Source: Persicaria tinctoria
Taxonomy: Eukaryota > Streptophyta > Magnoliopsida > Caryophyllales > Polygonaceae
Length of the DNA stretch: 64,000 bases
Direction: 5' to 3'
Assembly (NCBI GenBank): GCA_037127255.1
Contig: JBANSL010000003.1
Span: forward strand, 48,646,814-48,710,813
In this document: positions 23,291-33,578 of the stretch, piece after piece
Numbering within the stretch: position 1 is the first letter of the stretch
Layout of the letters: each line of letters starts with the position of its first letter
Notes under the pieces: model-generated
Seen by the model: the letters and a program-made list of their open reading frames with translations, nothing else
Databases searched by the model: none
What the model was told of the DNA's origin: nothing
Position numbers and translations under genes: made by a program

Positions 23291-23430
23291 GACATTCCCA
23301 TTAAGTGTGACAATACAAGTGCCATCTGCATTACAAAGAATCCCGTTAAGCATTCAAGGACCAAACATATTGATGTAAGACATCATTTCGTTAGAGACCA
23401 AACATATTGATGTGTCCATATCCTTTATTT
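23291..23430 (+). pseudogene. copia B RNase H C-terminal remnant
   Basis: Matches 12747-12890 of copia A (the KCDNTSAI and [14 protein letters not shown] region) with an internal rearrangement near 23400 that repeats CCAAACATATTGATG. It is the last trace of pol in B. Confidence 0.8.
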
Positions 23431-23464
23431 CTTTCGTAAAGGGGGAGCTTTCCCTTTACGAAAG
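23431..23464 (+). other. perfect 13-bp-arm hairpin with purine tract after copia B pol
   Basis: CTTTCGTAAAGGG and CCCTTTACGAAAG are exact inverted repeats separated by the 8-base loop GGAGCTTT. The GGGGGAG tract spans arm and loop. 23465-23957 is AT-rich and non-coding, as in A. Confidence 0.75.
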
Positions 23465-23957
23465 AAAACTTCTACTCAGTGTCAAGACCTTTGAGATTCA
23501 TCTCAAAGTTTGTGAACTGAATGGTAAAGCACATATAACGGATCATATGTTTGGTTGCTATCTTATTAGATATTTGATCAAATATAGTTTTAATGGATTT
23601 TGAACTTCAACTAAGGGATGTTTGGTTGATACCGATTTTATTTTCCAAAAATCTTATATCCGAGTATATTTTATTTATGGAATTTTGTTTTCCGGATATA
23701 TTCTCTCTTGCCTTTAAGATTTGAAAAGATTATTTGAATTTTGAATTTTTGGCAAATCAGATCTTTTAATTTTAGTAGTAGTGTTATGATTATTTCCATT
23801 GGAACCATAAACCCTTCCCATCGACTTACCCTCTTGCCCCTTTTTAAATCACACACTCTTACCCTAACTATTCACCACCTCTCCAGAACTACCTAATCCC
23901 TCCGTCTTTTAACCTTCCCCTTCAACCTTTTTCTGGAAGCTTGATCGAATCGTATCC

Positions 23958-25669
23958 ATGACACCCAAATCCAAGAAGATCTCCACACCCAAATGCCTTG
24001 GCGCTACCCCCAAAGGGCGCCAGACCCCTCTTGTGATTTCCCCTCAACCCGAACCTACTCCTCAACCAATTGTCCCAAGCACTGTCCCGAGCACCGTCCC
24101 TGAGAGCACCATTGCCGAAACCAAGCGGTCTTTGAAGCGCCCAACGAAGAAGCCTCTCAGTGCAAAGCTAAAAGGGAAGAGAAAGATCATTGCTGAGGAA
24201 GAGGAGGAAGATGAGGATCATGATGAGATTCTAGAGCGAGATGATGCAAAGGAGGCTGAGGAAGAGGCCCAGAGAAAAAAAAAGGCCGAGGAAGAGGCTG
24301 AGAAAGCAAGAAATGAGGCCGGGGAAGAGGCCCAAAGAGAAGCAGAGTAGGAGGTTCCCTCTTTAGAGGAACCAGAGGAAGAGGAGGACGACGAGACTGT
24401 TGATGATGACGAGGAGGCCGAGGGAGATGAAGCTGAAGTGTCTGCTGAGGACTGAAGGTCTGAGGAAGAAGAGGAAGAGGAGCCAGAACTTGTTCCCTCT
24501 CCTCCTCCCCCCCCTCCCCGTCTCCGAAGAAGCGCAAAGCCACTAAGGCCAAGAAGTCTCCACCTCCCAAGAGCTCGAGGAAAGCCACTCTCAGAAGCTT
24601 TGATGTGCCTGTCAAGATGAATGCTCCCAAAAAAGCTCGAAGGAAGAACGCCAATCCCCCTGCACTTATCCAGGTAAACCAATCCTTACCCTCCTTCTGG
24701 TTTGAGAATGTCGAGATGGTTGGAAAGTGGGTAGACGAGTTTAGAACTCGTAAGATTTGTTGTTCTGATTTTATTCATCTTTATTTTTTAGAAGCTTTGA
24801 ACCTACCCTGCATCTCACTTCTCAAACAAACCTCTGCCTATACCCTTCTGAACATTGAATCTGTGTAGTATCCCCAACTTACCCGTCTATTTTACATAAA
24901 CCTCAAAGCCAAACACACTGCTGATGGTTGGTCTCTGGTGTCAGTCGTCAAAGGAGTTAGAATTACATTCAACTCCATTGACTTTGTTGATCTCCTTGGC
25001 CTTCCTAAACCATGTCCACCCTCTCCTGAAACCCCCACAAAAGATCAGTGTATTTCTCTTGCCCGATCCAAATACCTTCTCCCCGAAGCATCAAACATCA
25101 CCACCAAACAGCTTACCCACTCGTCCCTCACACTCGAGGCCAAAATCATTTTCAACATCATTGTGAGATGCCTTTTACCCTGAATCAACTCTGGCTCCCT
25201 CCTCACTGACAACGCTATGGTCCTCCTATACCTAATTTTGAATGGCCATGATCTTGATCTGGCCAATACAATTCTAGGTTCTATTGCTCACACCCGCAAA
25301 GCCAGAAAATGAACTCCCCTCCCATTCGCAAACCTTTTAACCCATGTCTTCAAAGCTTCTAAAATTGATTTTGAAAACGAAGAACAACAACATCATGTGG
25401 GTAAATTCGACTCCAAGAGCTTTGAGAAGATTGGCGTCACTCATTCCCCACAAGGGACTTTGAGTCTTGCCTCTCCTTCTTCAAAAGCTCTTCCTACTAC
25501 ATCCGCAATCGATGAGCGCATGGAAAATCTAGAGTTGGGTTTGGAGGAAGTTCTCATGGACATCAAGGAGCTGCATCGAGAGTTGTTGCTGGAGATGGGC
25601 GGGGTGGCTATGTTGCTGAATGAGCCGAAGTTGCTGTTCATGGATGGTGCTCAAGACGATGAATCCTAA
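23958..25669 (+). pseudogene. third ORF of copia B
   Basis: Homologous to 13480-15189 along its length: basic start (MTPKSKKISTPK), charged coiled coil, acidic stretch, Pro-rich part, then the WVDEFRTRKICCSDF / FLEALNLPC / FNSIDFVDLLGLP domain and the C-terminal coiled coil. TAG at 24348, a frameshift between 24350 and 24605, TAG near 24866, TGA near 25182 and TGA near 25310 break it. Its presence in both copies shows that the ORF is a stable part of this copia family. Confidence 0.82.
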
Positions 25670-25745
25670 ACCCCTACCCTAGCCCATGATCTAAAGACTG
25701 CTGGTTTTATTGGTTTTTCAAAACTTTTGTTGACTGTTTTTATCC

Positions 25746-25996
25746 TCCTCCCTTTGTTGAAAGACAAAAAGGGGGAGATGGTTTGATGGTTTAGACATTG
25801 AAACTGCTGTGAACCAGGGTCTTGGAAGACCTCATTTTTGTTTTATTTTGTTAGATATCTTTCTTTGGTTTTAAAACTTATATGATCCAACATTTGTCTA
25901 ACCCATGCAGGTACTTAGTATGATTTTGCCTTATGATATATCTGTTTGACTAAGTTACATGGATGCAAAGGTTTTGCCTTTCATCAAGAGGGAGAT
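25746..25996 (+). other. purine tracts before the copia B 3' LTR
   Basis: CTCCCTTTGT...ACAAAAAGGGGGAG (25750-25777) forms the imperfect stem-loop also seen in A. The tract next to the LTR is AAGAGGGAGAT (25986-25996), a degenerate version of A's AAGGGGGAGTT. The stretch between is AT-rich and non-coding. Confidence 0.6.
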
Positions 25997-26981
25997 TGAT
26001 AACTCCCTCCCTTGGTGAAAATCGGAAATGGTTTCAAAGGCTTTGACACATAGCTCGTGTCAAATGTCTTGAAGCTCCAACTGTGTTGATGAAACACAAA
26101 ACCTGTATTATTTGCATATATTATTTCCGGTTGTTATTATATATTATTTCAAGATATTATTATATATATATCACGTACTAACAATGCAGCAAGTATTTCG
26201 AAAGAAATCTCCTTCCTTAAGCTAAAAGACGTGAAGATCAAATCTGGTGGATCATGGCTTCGAAATTTCCCAGAATAGAAGATTGTGAAGATTGTCTCTA
26301 AAGCCGTGATCTGTTCTAGTCGTTGAGAGAAGATCCTTCTTTGAAAGAAGGCGCCGATTTTATCAGTATAAAAAGGAGATGAAGAAGAGAGGATAGATAC
26401 ACAAGCGTTGAACAAAAACCTCATTTATTTCAAAGCATTTGAGAGTTACACAGTGAGCTTATAGGATATATTTTGAGAGAGTGTAATATTCGAGAGTTTA
26501 TAACTCAGGAAGTGGACACTAGGCGATTGGTTCACGAAGTGTAAAAGGATTGTACTTGATAGCTGAGAGAGGTGGGACTGTTCTAGATTGGTCTAGAACT
26601 CCAAGGGAACATGAGTTGACTAGATTGCAATTGTATAGGTGAGAGGCTTCTCAGTGAGCTATTAGGATCCTAAGGCTTGTGAATCAATAAAGCCGATTGA
26701 ATCCTAGGGTCGTGGAAGAACCCTAAGCCTTTAAGGAGTCGAACCTCGTTAACAATTCACTGCGTCATTTAGTTATTGCTTTACCATATTTCCGCACTTG
26801 TTTCGTATTGTGTAACTCTTATGTGATTCAGGTTTTCCAGAGGAAATAATTAAGTCTAATCTCAAAGGGTTTTGCAAGCGTTTCAAAAGTCTTGAAATTA
26901 TCAGCGAAATGTTGTCATACTCTATTCAACCCATTTCTAGAGTATCTTTATTATAGTTTTTTAGACATTATCAAACCTTCA
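25997..26981 (+). repeat. 3' LTR of copia B
   Basis: TGATAACTCC to AACCTTCA, about 985 bp, clearly diverged from the LTRs of A, with TATA-like CAGTATAAAAAGG at 26359-26371. The next five bases, TTGGG, would be the target duplication; the 5' LTR of B is outside the window, so this cannot be tested. Confidence 0.88.
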
Positions 26982-28060
26982 TTGGGGATGGACCTATGAT
27001 TCGAGCTGATGAGAATGATTTCATTCTCAAGAGGAAGAAGAAGGCTCCACCATGGGAGAAGGTCCAAATGTGCAAATGACGTTTTTAGACTCGTTCAGAA
27101 TATTTGACAACTTTTTAAAGTCTCAGTAAAATGGGTCTGTCGGAGTCCGTATTTATCGGATTGAGTCGTGTCATACCTTGTTGGAACCGGGACGAAGAGA
27201 TCTACAACTTTTCTATTGAATGTTATTCCAGATTCGACCTAGAGATTGGCCGAAAATCACCATCTTTGCAATTTCTCAGTGTTTTGACGGGAAATTACTT
27301 AAGGGTTGGAACTTCTTTTGTTACTATTTTTAGAGACCTTATTTACTTAAGTTATTTTGGGTAATTTTAGGGGTATTTTAATTAATTCCTTTTATTATTA
27401 TTTTTATTAGAATTCAGCCTCCTTATGGCTATAAGAGGCCGATTCTTCCATTGTCAAACTCACGTTGAAAATTATGAAAGACTCTCTTTTTGTGTGAAAC
27501 ACATTAGTGCAAAGTCAATCGATTCGAACAAGGGCTCATCAATCGCAACTATTGGTATTGATCTTAGCTTGGTTTGCCTTGTGTTCTTCAACTTCGCAAG
27601 ACTTGGTGTTCCTGGTATTCACAAGTCCCCTCCTTGTACCTCCAAGTTGTCCGCTTGGTTGTCTAAGGTTGTAAAGGCAGGTTTTATAGTCATTGGTATT
27701 TGGTTCCTACCCTCTAAGGAAGTCTGGGGTCTTTATCTCATTCTATTTTAGTTCCAATCAGCCTTATCGGTCGTTTCTTTGCATCAATTTCGAGTCTTTA
27801 TTATTATTCATCGAGTCTTTGTTTCTTTCTTGGTATTCTTGTCGATATCGAGTCTAGTTCTTGAGTTTTGCTGCGTTTTCTTTGAGTTCTTGGTCGATCT
27901 TTAACCCTTCTTGGTCGATTCTTGCCTTTCTTGTTGAGTCTTTATTCATTCTTGCTTCCGTTCTTTAAGTTCTTGTTTGATTGTCGAAGATCAGGCCATC
28001 CTACGGCTAACCCCGTATCGTTGATCTTTTCCAAAGGGAATGTAAGACCACCAACACAGT
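26982..28060. other. unassigned repetitive sequence, possibly an LTR remnant
   Basis: A short open stretch (to 27078) with the Lys-rich word KRKKKAPPWEK is followed by AT-rich sequence with a TATA-like GGCTATAAGAGGC (27427-27439) and a pyrimidine-rich part with one TCGATATCGA (27842) and many TCGAGTCT or TCGATTCTT words. The single palindrome and the TATA/leader look suggest an LTR related to the TCGATATCGA group. I found no partner copy in the window. Confidence 0.3.
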
Positions 28061-28930
28061 TTCGCTGGTGTCTTGTAGAAGTAATGCTCCCAGGGATCCA
28101 AATATTCACCATAAATCACAAAAGTGTTAGAAATTTCATTACCTTGCTCAAGGGCCACAGAAATCGGCTCTAGAATTTATTCGTTGATTAGCGCGATCGA
28201 GATGAGCTCTTCAGGTGAATCAAGAGCCAAAACATATAGATCCTCATGCGTACGCTCATGAGACTCCATTCCAATAGGCATTGGTCTTTCGACTTCACCG
28301 GGTGATGGATAAAGAGAAGTAATGGGTGACGGGGAGGAAAACATAATGGACGACGAAAGAGAGGGCATAAAAGATAATGGAGAAGAAGGCATAACAGATG
28401 AAACCTTACGCGTCGACTCATGAGACTCCGTTTAAAAATCACTAGATCTCTTCTTCATTGCAATCATCGTCAATGAATATATGCATATCCCATGATTCCT
28501 TAAATCTTTTGCACTGTTTCTTCCATTCTTGCTTAGTTATCCTTTCATATGGCGGAGGTTCTGAGGTGGCGGCGGGCGCCGTGAATGGGACGGCGGGCGC
28601 CGTTTGTTCTGAATCGTCCTCCTCCTTGTTTTGCTCGTCTACTTTCTTGCGTTCTTCCTCCAATGCTTCATCAGCTAGGTCATGGAAAAGGTCCCATAAT
28701 CCCGACAGCCCGGGGTTGCACAAACCCTCATCACCCATGTCATCGATAAGTTGTCGCATTTCAGGACTAACGCCTTCATAAATGCAAAGAACCATATCTC
28801 ACTCATTATCATAGATATCCCGTGCTTGACGCTCACTCACTAATTCTTGCACTCTTATGAAGTAATGGTGAAAAACAAAACAAAAGTCACAGAAATCAAT
28901 AAACACATAAAACCAAGAAATAAACTTGCT
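28061..28930 (-). mobile_element. internal region of minus-strand Athila-like derivative G3
   Basis: Reads leftwards from the PBS at 28931-28948. After a short AT-rich leader there is a broken N-terminal frame (28799-29011 overlaps the LTR), the gag-like frame 28442-28795, and a Ser/Pro-rich open stretch (28177-28392). CGGCGGGCGCCG words lie at 28571 and 28592. There is no protease, RT or integrase, and the left part with the 3' LTR is missing. Confidence 0.6.
28442..28795 (-). CDS. gag-like fragment of G3
   Basis: 117 codons. The start (IYEGVSPEMRQLIDDMGDEG, LWDLFHDLADEA) resembles the C-terminal end of the Athila gag helical domain. A Glu/Asp/Lys stretch and an Ala/Pro linker follow, the linker being encoded by the CGGCGGGCGCCG words, and then a charged KQEWKKQCKRFKESW end. 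It lacks a zinc knuckle. Probably a degenerate structural protein of a non-autonomous element. Confidence 0.45.
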   Translation of the reverse strand: MVLCIYEGVSPEMRQLIDDMGDEGLCNPGLSGLWDLFHDLADEALEEERKKVDEQNKEEDDSEQTAPAVPFTAPAATSEPPPYERITKQEWKKQCKRFKESWDMHIFIDDDCNEEEI

Positions 28931-28948
28931 TCCCCGGTAATGGCGCCA
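28931..28948 (-). other. primer binding site of G3 (tRNA-Asp type)
   Basis: The complement reads TGGCGCCATTACCGGGGA, two differences from the G1 and G5 sites, and lies five bases inside the LTR start at 28954. Confidence 0.8.
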
Positions 28949-28953
28949 AAATT

Positions 28954-30319
28954 TGGTGAGATGAAATGTGGTGTGTTTCACCTCGCCAAAAGTAATAACC
29001 CAAACTAACAACTTAACTAGTAACTAGTATAGCAGATAAGTAAGGGGTCGAACCCATAGAGAAACAAGTACTTTAATGCAATATGTGTTCATCAATTATG
29101 ACACTAACAAAGGACTAGGAACACCAATGAATGTAAACAAGGAAAGTAAACTAAGATAAAGATGTCAGCAAGAGTGAATCAAAGATAGAAGAATAGAGCA
29201 TATGGTTTCGCATACAATTCGCAACATTGGCCGATTGCTCGATCCTTGTGTTCATATCAATATTATTCCTAAGCCTATGTCGACTTGACTAAGGTTGAGA
29301 GATCTGCAGAGATTCACTCATCTAAATCAATAGCATTAAGAACTCAAGTACTTAGACCAATTGGCACATTGATTCAATGCAATTAAGACAGATAGGCGCA
29401 AACCGAACTCAGCCCTAATCGAATCTATGCAACATAGATCAATTATTATCATCCACTATAAAGGCATAGAAATATCACTAAATCAATGACTTCGTTTGCT
29501 ATTAAGAAACCAGCAACGGATTTATAGCATAGATGCAATTTCTAAGTAGATGGTAAGTAATGGACAGAAACACAAATATAATATGAAGAACAAGATGATA
29601 AATAAACTCAAGAATAATATAGAAATCAAGTTTCACAATCAATCAACCAAGTCTAGAATCATAGGAAAACCACAAGAATTCAAGGCAAGCATAACAAACA
29701 ATGAATACCTAGACTTAAGTCCTCTCATCTCTCTTTGACTTTATAGAATGTTAGTTCTCAATTAGTTGATTGAATGAATGCTGGAATTATGTCTAATATA
29801 GGGCTCAAAGGCATCGGCCAAAACCCTAGGAAAGATAGATAAGAGTTTCCACAATGATAGATTAGGCCGCGTATCGCAGAATCGGGATCTGGCGAGGCGG
29901 CGGGCGCCGTTCTTACAATGCTGACAGCTTTGGCAAATCGAACTTGTAATGCACTTTCTAGAGTCATCCTTTGTCCGATTGACGCATATGAATATGCGTT
30001 GGAAAGCTCTTTCCAAGCACTACGATTATCATCAAGACCTTAGAAGCTAATTTTAACTTCTTAGAACCTTAAAGATGGGATTTCTCTATGTTCTTTTTTC
30101 TGCTCTTATTCCTTATCTCTTATTTTGTCCATTTGCTCCATTCTTTCTCAACCATTCGAGGCCAGATCTTATAACGTACAAATAAACACTAGGAACGGTA
30201 GATTACGCACTTCGAATACCAAATGACCAAGAATATGAATAAGTTTATTGAACACACAATACGACTCTCTAATGCACATAAGACCACCTATAAATGACCA
30301 TATAAAATATGCATTATCA
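28954..30319 (-). repeat. 5' LTR of G3 (CGGCGGGCGCCG family)
   Basis: On the minus strand it begins TGATAATGCATATTTTATATGG at 30319, an Athila-like start, and ends ...CACCA at 28954. It includes GGCGGCGGGCGCCG near 29893 and the palindromic block ACGCATATGAATATGCGT (29981-29998). The end near the PBS carries GGTCGAACCCATAGAGA, the complement of the common TCTCTATGGGTTCGACC LTR end of this group. About 1366 bp. Confidence 0.72.
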
Positions 30320-30399
30320 ATTGTTGTGAGACTATGAACACAATTAGAGAGAATTGGCCTATGAGTTGCTAAACTCACAGTTTCGCCTATGATTCGAAG

Positions 30400-31056
30400 A
30401 CATGGTTTTTTGGATTGTGAGGATTTGATTCTATTTGATTATTCATGTTCTTAGTTATCATCTTGTGCTTAATTTATATTTGTGTTCCTTTCTATGCCTG
30501 ATCAACATGTTAGGAATTGCATATTAGCTATGAATTCGTTGTTGTTTTCTAGATAGCAAGTAGACCTATGTTGTTGAATTTGTTGATCTCTTTGTCTTTG
30601 TAGTGGATGGTTTCAATTGATCTATGTTTTGTAGATTCGATTAGGGCGGAGTCCGGAATGTGCCTATTAGTCTTAATGGAGTTGAATCAATGTGCCAATT
30701 GGTATTGATAACTTGAGTTCTTAATGCTATTCTTTAGTGATATTGAATAAGATCAGTGAATCTCTGCGAATCTCTCAACTTTAGCAAGTAGACCTAGGAA
30801 TATGAATAATTGATAGATCAATCCGAGGGCCATGAATTCCAACCATTGTCAGATAATTGCAGGTGAAATGTTCTTTTTACTTTGATATCAATTTACTTTC
30901 CGATCATAAATTATGTTACTTTTACATCTTTGCTACTTGTTACGAATCATTGCTTTGCGATAAGAGTCTTTGCTTATAGTTATTGAATAGAAAATCGCTT
31001 CTCCCTGTGGGTTCGACACCGGACTTCATCGCTATTCTAGTAGTTATTTTGTTTAT
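30400..31056 (+). repeat. 5' LTR (partial) of plus-strand Athila-like element G4
   Basis: The end carries CTCCCTGTGGGTTCGACACC (31002-31021) and GATTCGATTAGGGCGGAGTC, which align with the complement of the G3 LTR, so G3 and G4 LTRs are related and lie head to head. The start is not clear. The PBS expected after 31056 is missing; the gag frame follows within about 60 bases, so the junction is deleted. Confidence 0.55.
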
Positions 31057-31067
31057 CGAGTGATTGA

Positions 31068-32215
31068 TTGCCTAATCTATTGGTTGTGTGTTTAAGTTTG
31101 GATATTATTACTATTTATCAAGTCCTTGCTACCTTTGTGAGCGTGTGTGATAGACTGAGACCCCAAGGTATGAACGATGACCAATTGATGTTGAGAGTGT
31201 TCCCCTTTACTTTGAAGGATTCTGCAAGCGATTGGCTTTACTACCTACCCCTAGAAAGCATTACTACTTTGATGCAATTGAAGAAAGCTTTCCTGCGAAA
31301 GTACTTCCCCGCGACTCGCCTCAACAAACTTAAGAAGGAGTTGTCCAGTATTGAGCAATCGCCTAGGAGAGTCTTTGTAAGCATGTTGAGCGGTTTAAGA
31401 AGCTTAATGGTAGTTGTCCGCAATATGGTATAACCGAGGATTATCTAGTGTTGTATCTTTATGAAGGCTTGCTTGAAACCGATAGGAGTTTCATCAATGC
31501 TACTAGCAGAGGAGATATTTTGGATAAAATACCTCAGGAAGCAATGCAAATTTTTGAAGGGTTGGCTAATGCATCATAACAATATGGAAGAAACCAAGCA
31601 GTTAGATGAGTTCATAAGTTGGATAGTTAGAGAGATGGACACAAGGATGATATCAATAGGCTTATGGAGATCGTGAACAAGATGGCTATGCAAATGAAAC
31701 AACCTCATTAGCCTAGACCTTGTGGTGTTTGTGGAGATCGAACTCATGTGAATGATAAGTGTCCCTTGATTCAGGACGAAACCGCTGAAGTGAATGCTAT
31801 GAATTATGGACCTCGTCTCAACTTTGGTAACAATTACAATCAGGGCTACAATTCAAACTAGCAAAGTGGATTCAGCGGTAGAGGCCAGCAGCAACAAGTT
31901 TCTTTTCAGAGAGAACAATTTAAGAATCGTCCAATAAGAACTCAACAAGAAGATCGAGATGAGACATTGAGGTTGCTATTGGACAAGATGAGTGTTCAAG
32001 AAAAGTTGCTGAGTCAGATGGCTAAAAAGATTGGTGAATTGAAAGCGAAAGATTCGGGGAAGTTACCATCGCAAATGGTAGTGAATCAGAAGGAGAATGT
32101 TAGCGACATGATCCTTAGAGGTGGTAAACAAGTAAATGTGCCCACTAGGAATGTTGAAGAGAGGCCTAAGGAAGAAGTTCATTTGGGAAATAAGGAGGAA
32201 GAGACGGAATTTTAG
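31068..32215 (+). pseudogene. gag of G4
   Basis: 31115-31433 gives the Athila-type gag core (DRLRPQGMNDDQLMLRVFPF, SASDWLYYLP, LKKAFLRKYFP). Frameshifts follow up to about 31700, then a CCHC knuckle CGVCGDRTHVNDKC (31721-31762), a Gln/Asn-rich part, and from 31967 the coiled-coil end with KLPSQMVVNQKENVSDMILRGGKQ, matching the Athila 'LPSQ...LRSGK' stretch. TAG at 31859 and TAG at 32213 interrupt it. It would form the particle core. Confidence 0.82.
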
Positions 32216-32272
32216 ACACACTGCATAGATGGCGCCCGCTGCCCGTCACCACAGCGCTCGCCGCCTCCTATA
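32216..32272 (+). other. GC-rich linker between gag and protease of G4
   Basis: Contains GGCGCCCGCTGCCCGTC and GCGCTCGCCGCC, the G3/G4 family word, in otherwise AT-rich coding sequence. The same position in G5 holds TCGATATCGA words. Confidence 0.6.
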
Positions 32273-33400
32273 GTGACGGATTTGACTTTTGACGTTGTTC
32301 AATCCCCGAAGATTTCTTCTAAAGAGTGGTCTTCTGAGATTTCAAGATCTGCACCACCCTTTCCTCATGCCTTAAGATCTGATCGTAAGTGGGAGGACGA
32401 ACAAATTCTTTATGACACATTTTCTCATTGTGAGGTAAATATTCCACTTTTTTATTTGATTAAAACAGTGCCTTGCTATGCGAAATTCTTGAAAGAGCTA
32501 TGCACGATGAAGCGCAAGAAAAGGATACAAAAGAAAGAAAATGTATGTTTAAGTGAGAATGTTTATGCTTTGCTTCAGAAACGATTGCCCGAAAAGTGTG
32601 GAGATCCAGGTATGTTTAATATCCCATGTACAATAGGTATTGCTTGCTTTACCAAAGCTATGTTAGACCTAGGTGCTTCAATTAATGTTATGTCTTATAA
32701 CTTGTACATGTTTTTGGGTCTCAATTCATTGTTAGAATCTGGTGTTATTATACAACTCGTTGATCGTTCTAGTATTAAGCCTAGAGGAGTTGTTGAAGAT
32801 GTTTTGGTAAAGAAAAATGATTTGATATTTCCGGCTGATATCTTCATTCTAGACATGGAACAAGATACGCCTGAAACCCCAATTATCTTGGGAAGGCCAT
32901 TCTTGCGAACGGCTAAGACTAAGATTGATTGCTTTGAAGGTTCACTAACTATGGAGTTTGATGGTAGAAAGATTGAGTTTTCTATATTTGAACCTATTGT
33001 TTCTTCTATCAATAATTCTGTAGATGTTCTTGACTCTAATGAAAGTAATCACAGGAATGAATCAAATGGTTTGTTAGATGCTTCTGTTGAAACTGAATCT
33101 ATGAATCTTGAGTTTTCTAACAAAGATGAAATTGGATTAGGCCAAGATGTCATTGAGAAGAAAATTGAGAATTTGTTTAAGTCACATGACAATGTGTCCG
33201 ATTCAAATGATTTTATTGCTATTCTCTGTGAGAAATTGATTCCTAACAATATCGATTTTTTTGCAATTGCAGGACAACCTCCAAGAGTAACTCATTTCAA
33301 GAATGAATCAATCGATGCAGTTGATGGATATGTTGGAGAAGTTACTAATGTTCCACTTCTTTTCTTTAAAAGAACAAGTGGGGGGATCTTGATGGAATAA
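32273..33400 (+). CDS. retropepsin-like protein of G4
   Basis: An intact frame of 375 codons. About residues 130-215 form the retropepsin: AMLDLGASINVMSYNLY with the catalytic Asp, and ILGRPFLRTAKTKID with the family's second motif. The N-terminal part has the FKELC / KRLPEKCGDPGMF stretch that precedes the protease in Athila. An acidic Asn/Glu/Ser-rich tail follows the protease, in place of RT, and the frame ends without any RT motif. It would cleave gag; RT and integrase would have to come from another element. It is in better shape than the gag before it. Confidence 0.85.
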   Translation: MTDLTFDVVQSPKISSKEWSSEISRSAPPFPHALRSDRKWEDEQILYDTFSHCEVNIPLFYLIKTVPCYAKFLKELCTMKRKKRIQKKENVCLSENVYALLQKRLPEKCGDPGMFNIPCTIGIACFTKAMLDLGASINVMSYNLYMFLGLNSLLESGVIIQLVDRSSIKPRGVVEDVLVKKNDLIFPADIFILDMEQDTPETPIILGRPFLRTAKTKIDCFEGSLTMEFDGRKIEFSIFEPIVSSINNSVDVLDSNESNHRNESNGLLDASVETESMNLEFSNKDEIGLGQDVIEKKIENLFKSHDNVSDSNDFIAILCEKLIPNNIDFFAIAGQPPRVTHFKNESIDAVDGYVGEVTNVPLLFFKRTSGGILME

Positions 33401-33578
33401 CTTGATCAAGAAATGCATCACGTCGAGCCAAACACGTAAAACATATGCGCTTCTTGGGAGGAAACCCAAAGTAGTTAGGTAGTATTTCTATTTTTCAATT
33501 AGTTTTCAATTCAATAAAGTAGGATCAATCGTGTCGCTGGATTTCAAAAGTTCCGGTAAGTGAAACTTGTGTCGAATT
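33401..33578 (+). other. post-ORF conserved block of G4
   Basis: GCGCTTCTTGGGAGGAAACCC (33448-33468) is the non-coding block that follows the coding part in many plant gypsy elements (also at 21808 in complement). G5 then interrupts G4. Confidence 0.65.
33574..33578. repeat. left target-site duplication of G5 (GAATT)
   Basis: GAATT before the left LTR corresponds to GGATT at 40473-40477, one mismatch. Together with colinear LTRs this supports a single insertion into G4. Confidence 0.65.
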
